Assembly: GCA_029204225.1 (NCBI GenBank)
Contig: CM055095.1
Coordinates: 77,148,471 to 77,212,470 of the forward strand
Length of the DNA stretch: 64,000 bases
DNA from: Diphasiastrum complanatum
Taxonomy: Eukaryota > Streptophyta > Lycopodiopsida > Lycopodiales > Lycopodiaceae
Direction of reading: 5' to 3'
In this document: positions 63,335 through 64,000 of the stretch, piece by piece
Position numbering within the stretch: position 1 is the stretch's first letter
Layout: each line of letters starts with the position of its first letter
The notes under the pieces: generated by a model
What the model was told of the DNA's origin: nothing
Databases searched by the model: none
What the model saw: only the letters and a program-made list of their open reading frames with translations
Program-made: the position numbers and the translations under genes

Positions 63335-63696
63335 TGTAGGAAAGCAAGAGTCAAGTCACCAAGATCTAGTTATCAATCAGTCTCCACAGAAAACAAGAGA
63401 GAAGAGGCTGGGCGCCCAACTCTAAGAGAGAGAGAGAGAGAAAACAGCAACAAGAGCAATGGAGAGCAATGCTTGGCCAAACTGTAAAAATGGAATACAC
63501 AATGAGCATCTAAGTACTCTACCTGGATGTGACCCAATGCCACCAAACCCTAAGGTTAACCACTTACTAAATGTAGGGCACCCCCAAAAGTCAAGATAGG
63601 GCCCCTAAACAAAATTAGACCCTTTTACACAAATCTTGACCTTTTGGGTCAAAGTAACCTATGGATTAACTTTAGCATAGTCATTTATTTCTAACA
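63335..63696 (-). repeat. 5' LTR of copia A', internally deleted
   Basis: 362 bp. It has the same ends as the partner LTR but lacks ~95 bp after AAATTAGACCC (near 63621), and its (GA)n run is shorter. Confidence 0.87.
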
Positions 63697-64000
63697 ATGT
63701 GCTTCCTTTTGGTGTCGCTAATGGTTCACCCACATTTCAGAATGTCATGAATGATGTTATATGTCCCCTTCTTGGTTATTGCATTTTATTTTATTTGATG
63801 ACATTCCGACATCTCTTTTCAGCATGTTTTCCATCTTTCTTCTATCTTCCAGTTGCTTGTCACTTATTAGTTATTTCAAATTTGCCTTTGCCCTTGAGCT
63901 TACCCTTTCAGAACAATGCCTCTTCTCCTCCATGAGTAGAAGTGCCTCCAAGGTTTAGGTTATTCAGGATTGGCCTATGCCTATAGATCTTCATCATGTT
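63697..64000 (+). pseudogene. G6 (G1 family) RT continuation, runs off window
   Basis: VLPFGVANGSPTFQNVMNDV and ICPLLGYC follow the copia A' insertion, matching G1 (VLPFGVTNGPPAFQNVMNNI). The catalytic YFDD region is out of frame (LFYLMTF with DDI in another frame). Decayed. Confidence 0.8.

Larger units (their letters stand above)
61490..63696 (-). mobile_element. Copia A', deletion derivative of the copia A family
   Basis: On the minus strand: 5' LTR (63335-63696), primer site, leader, a jump from just before gag to RNase H, polypurine tract and 3' LTR (61490-61952). It matches A1 throughout but lacks gag, protease, integrase and RT. It is inserted in the RT of G6, which resumes at 63697. 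A clear target duplication is not seen (TGAGT against ATGTG). Confidence 0.88.

Noticed and set aside
61485-63701. Target duplication for copia A'
   Set aside because: TGAGT and ATGTG do not match; possibly lost or the two LTRs stem from recombination.
1-64000. CRISPR arrays, operons, tRNA or rRNA genes
   Set aside because: No regularly spaced repeats, no cloverleaf or rRNA signature seen; TGGTATCAGAGC motifs are primer sites, not tRNA genes.

Overview
This is plant nuclear DNA, almost certainly from a land plant with a large, transposon-rich genome; long transposon-filled introns of this kind are typical of gymnosperms and ferns, but the sequence does not fix the lineage. One host gene runs through the window on the + strand. 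Seven exons of a glycoside hydrolase family 31 alpha-glucosidase, resembling plant heteroglycan glucosidase HGL1, lie at 1-158, 281-448, 864-984, 1177-1246, 31353-31473, 46702-46916 and 52418-52526. All splice sites are GT/AG. The intervening introns are about 0.1, 0.4, 0.2, 30.1, 15.2 and 5.5 kb, and the gene continues past both window edges. One short exon expected between 1246 and 31353 was not found.

Nearly everything else is LTR retrotransposon sequence, much of it nested. The 30-kb intron holds: a deletion derivative of a Ty1/copia element (6568-9384); an antisense Ty3/gypsy scrap (11050-11570); a truncated antisense copia (11575-16334); and a copia element, A1 (16996-29085, TSD TGTAA), split by a nearly complete antisense gypsy chromovirus, G1 (19053-25688, TSD TTGTT). 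A truncated G1 copy follows (29722-30678).

The 15-kb intron holds an antisense gypsy remnant, G3. Its LTR is split by gypsy G2 (33526-42407, TSD GACGG), and G2 is itself split by a young copia, C (35557-40841). To the right are a LINE-type zinc-knuckle fragment and an antisense gypsy gag-protease, G4a (43164-45924).

The 5.5-kb intron has no intact transposon. It holds a small repeat family, a GC-rich hairpin tandem repeat, an old LTR remnant and several short blocks in which one palindromic word is iterated in both orientations. The last 11.5 kb holds degraded gypsy pieces plus two inserted deletion derivatives: G4b (56968-60717, TSD GCTTG) and a copia A relative, A' (61490-63696).

Points most worth a second look: A1 has a palindromic 5' LTR that is flanked by an intact target duplication; G1 and G2 have AG...CT LTR ends instead of TG...CA; G2 has lost RT-RNase H-integrase and carries about 1.9 kb of unrecognised open sequence in its place; the leaders of unrelated families carry iterated GC-rich palindromes; and several locus-specific palindromic word clusters occur in the introns. 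No tRNA, rRNA, CRISPR array or prokaryotic feature was seen.
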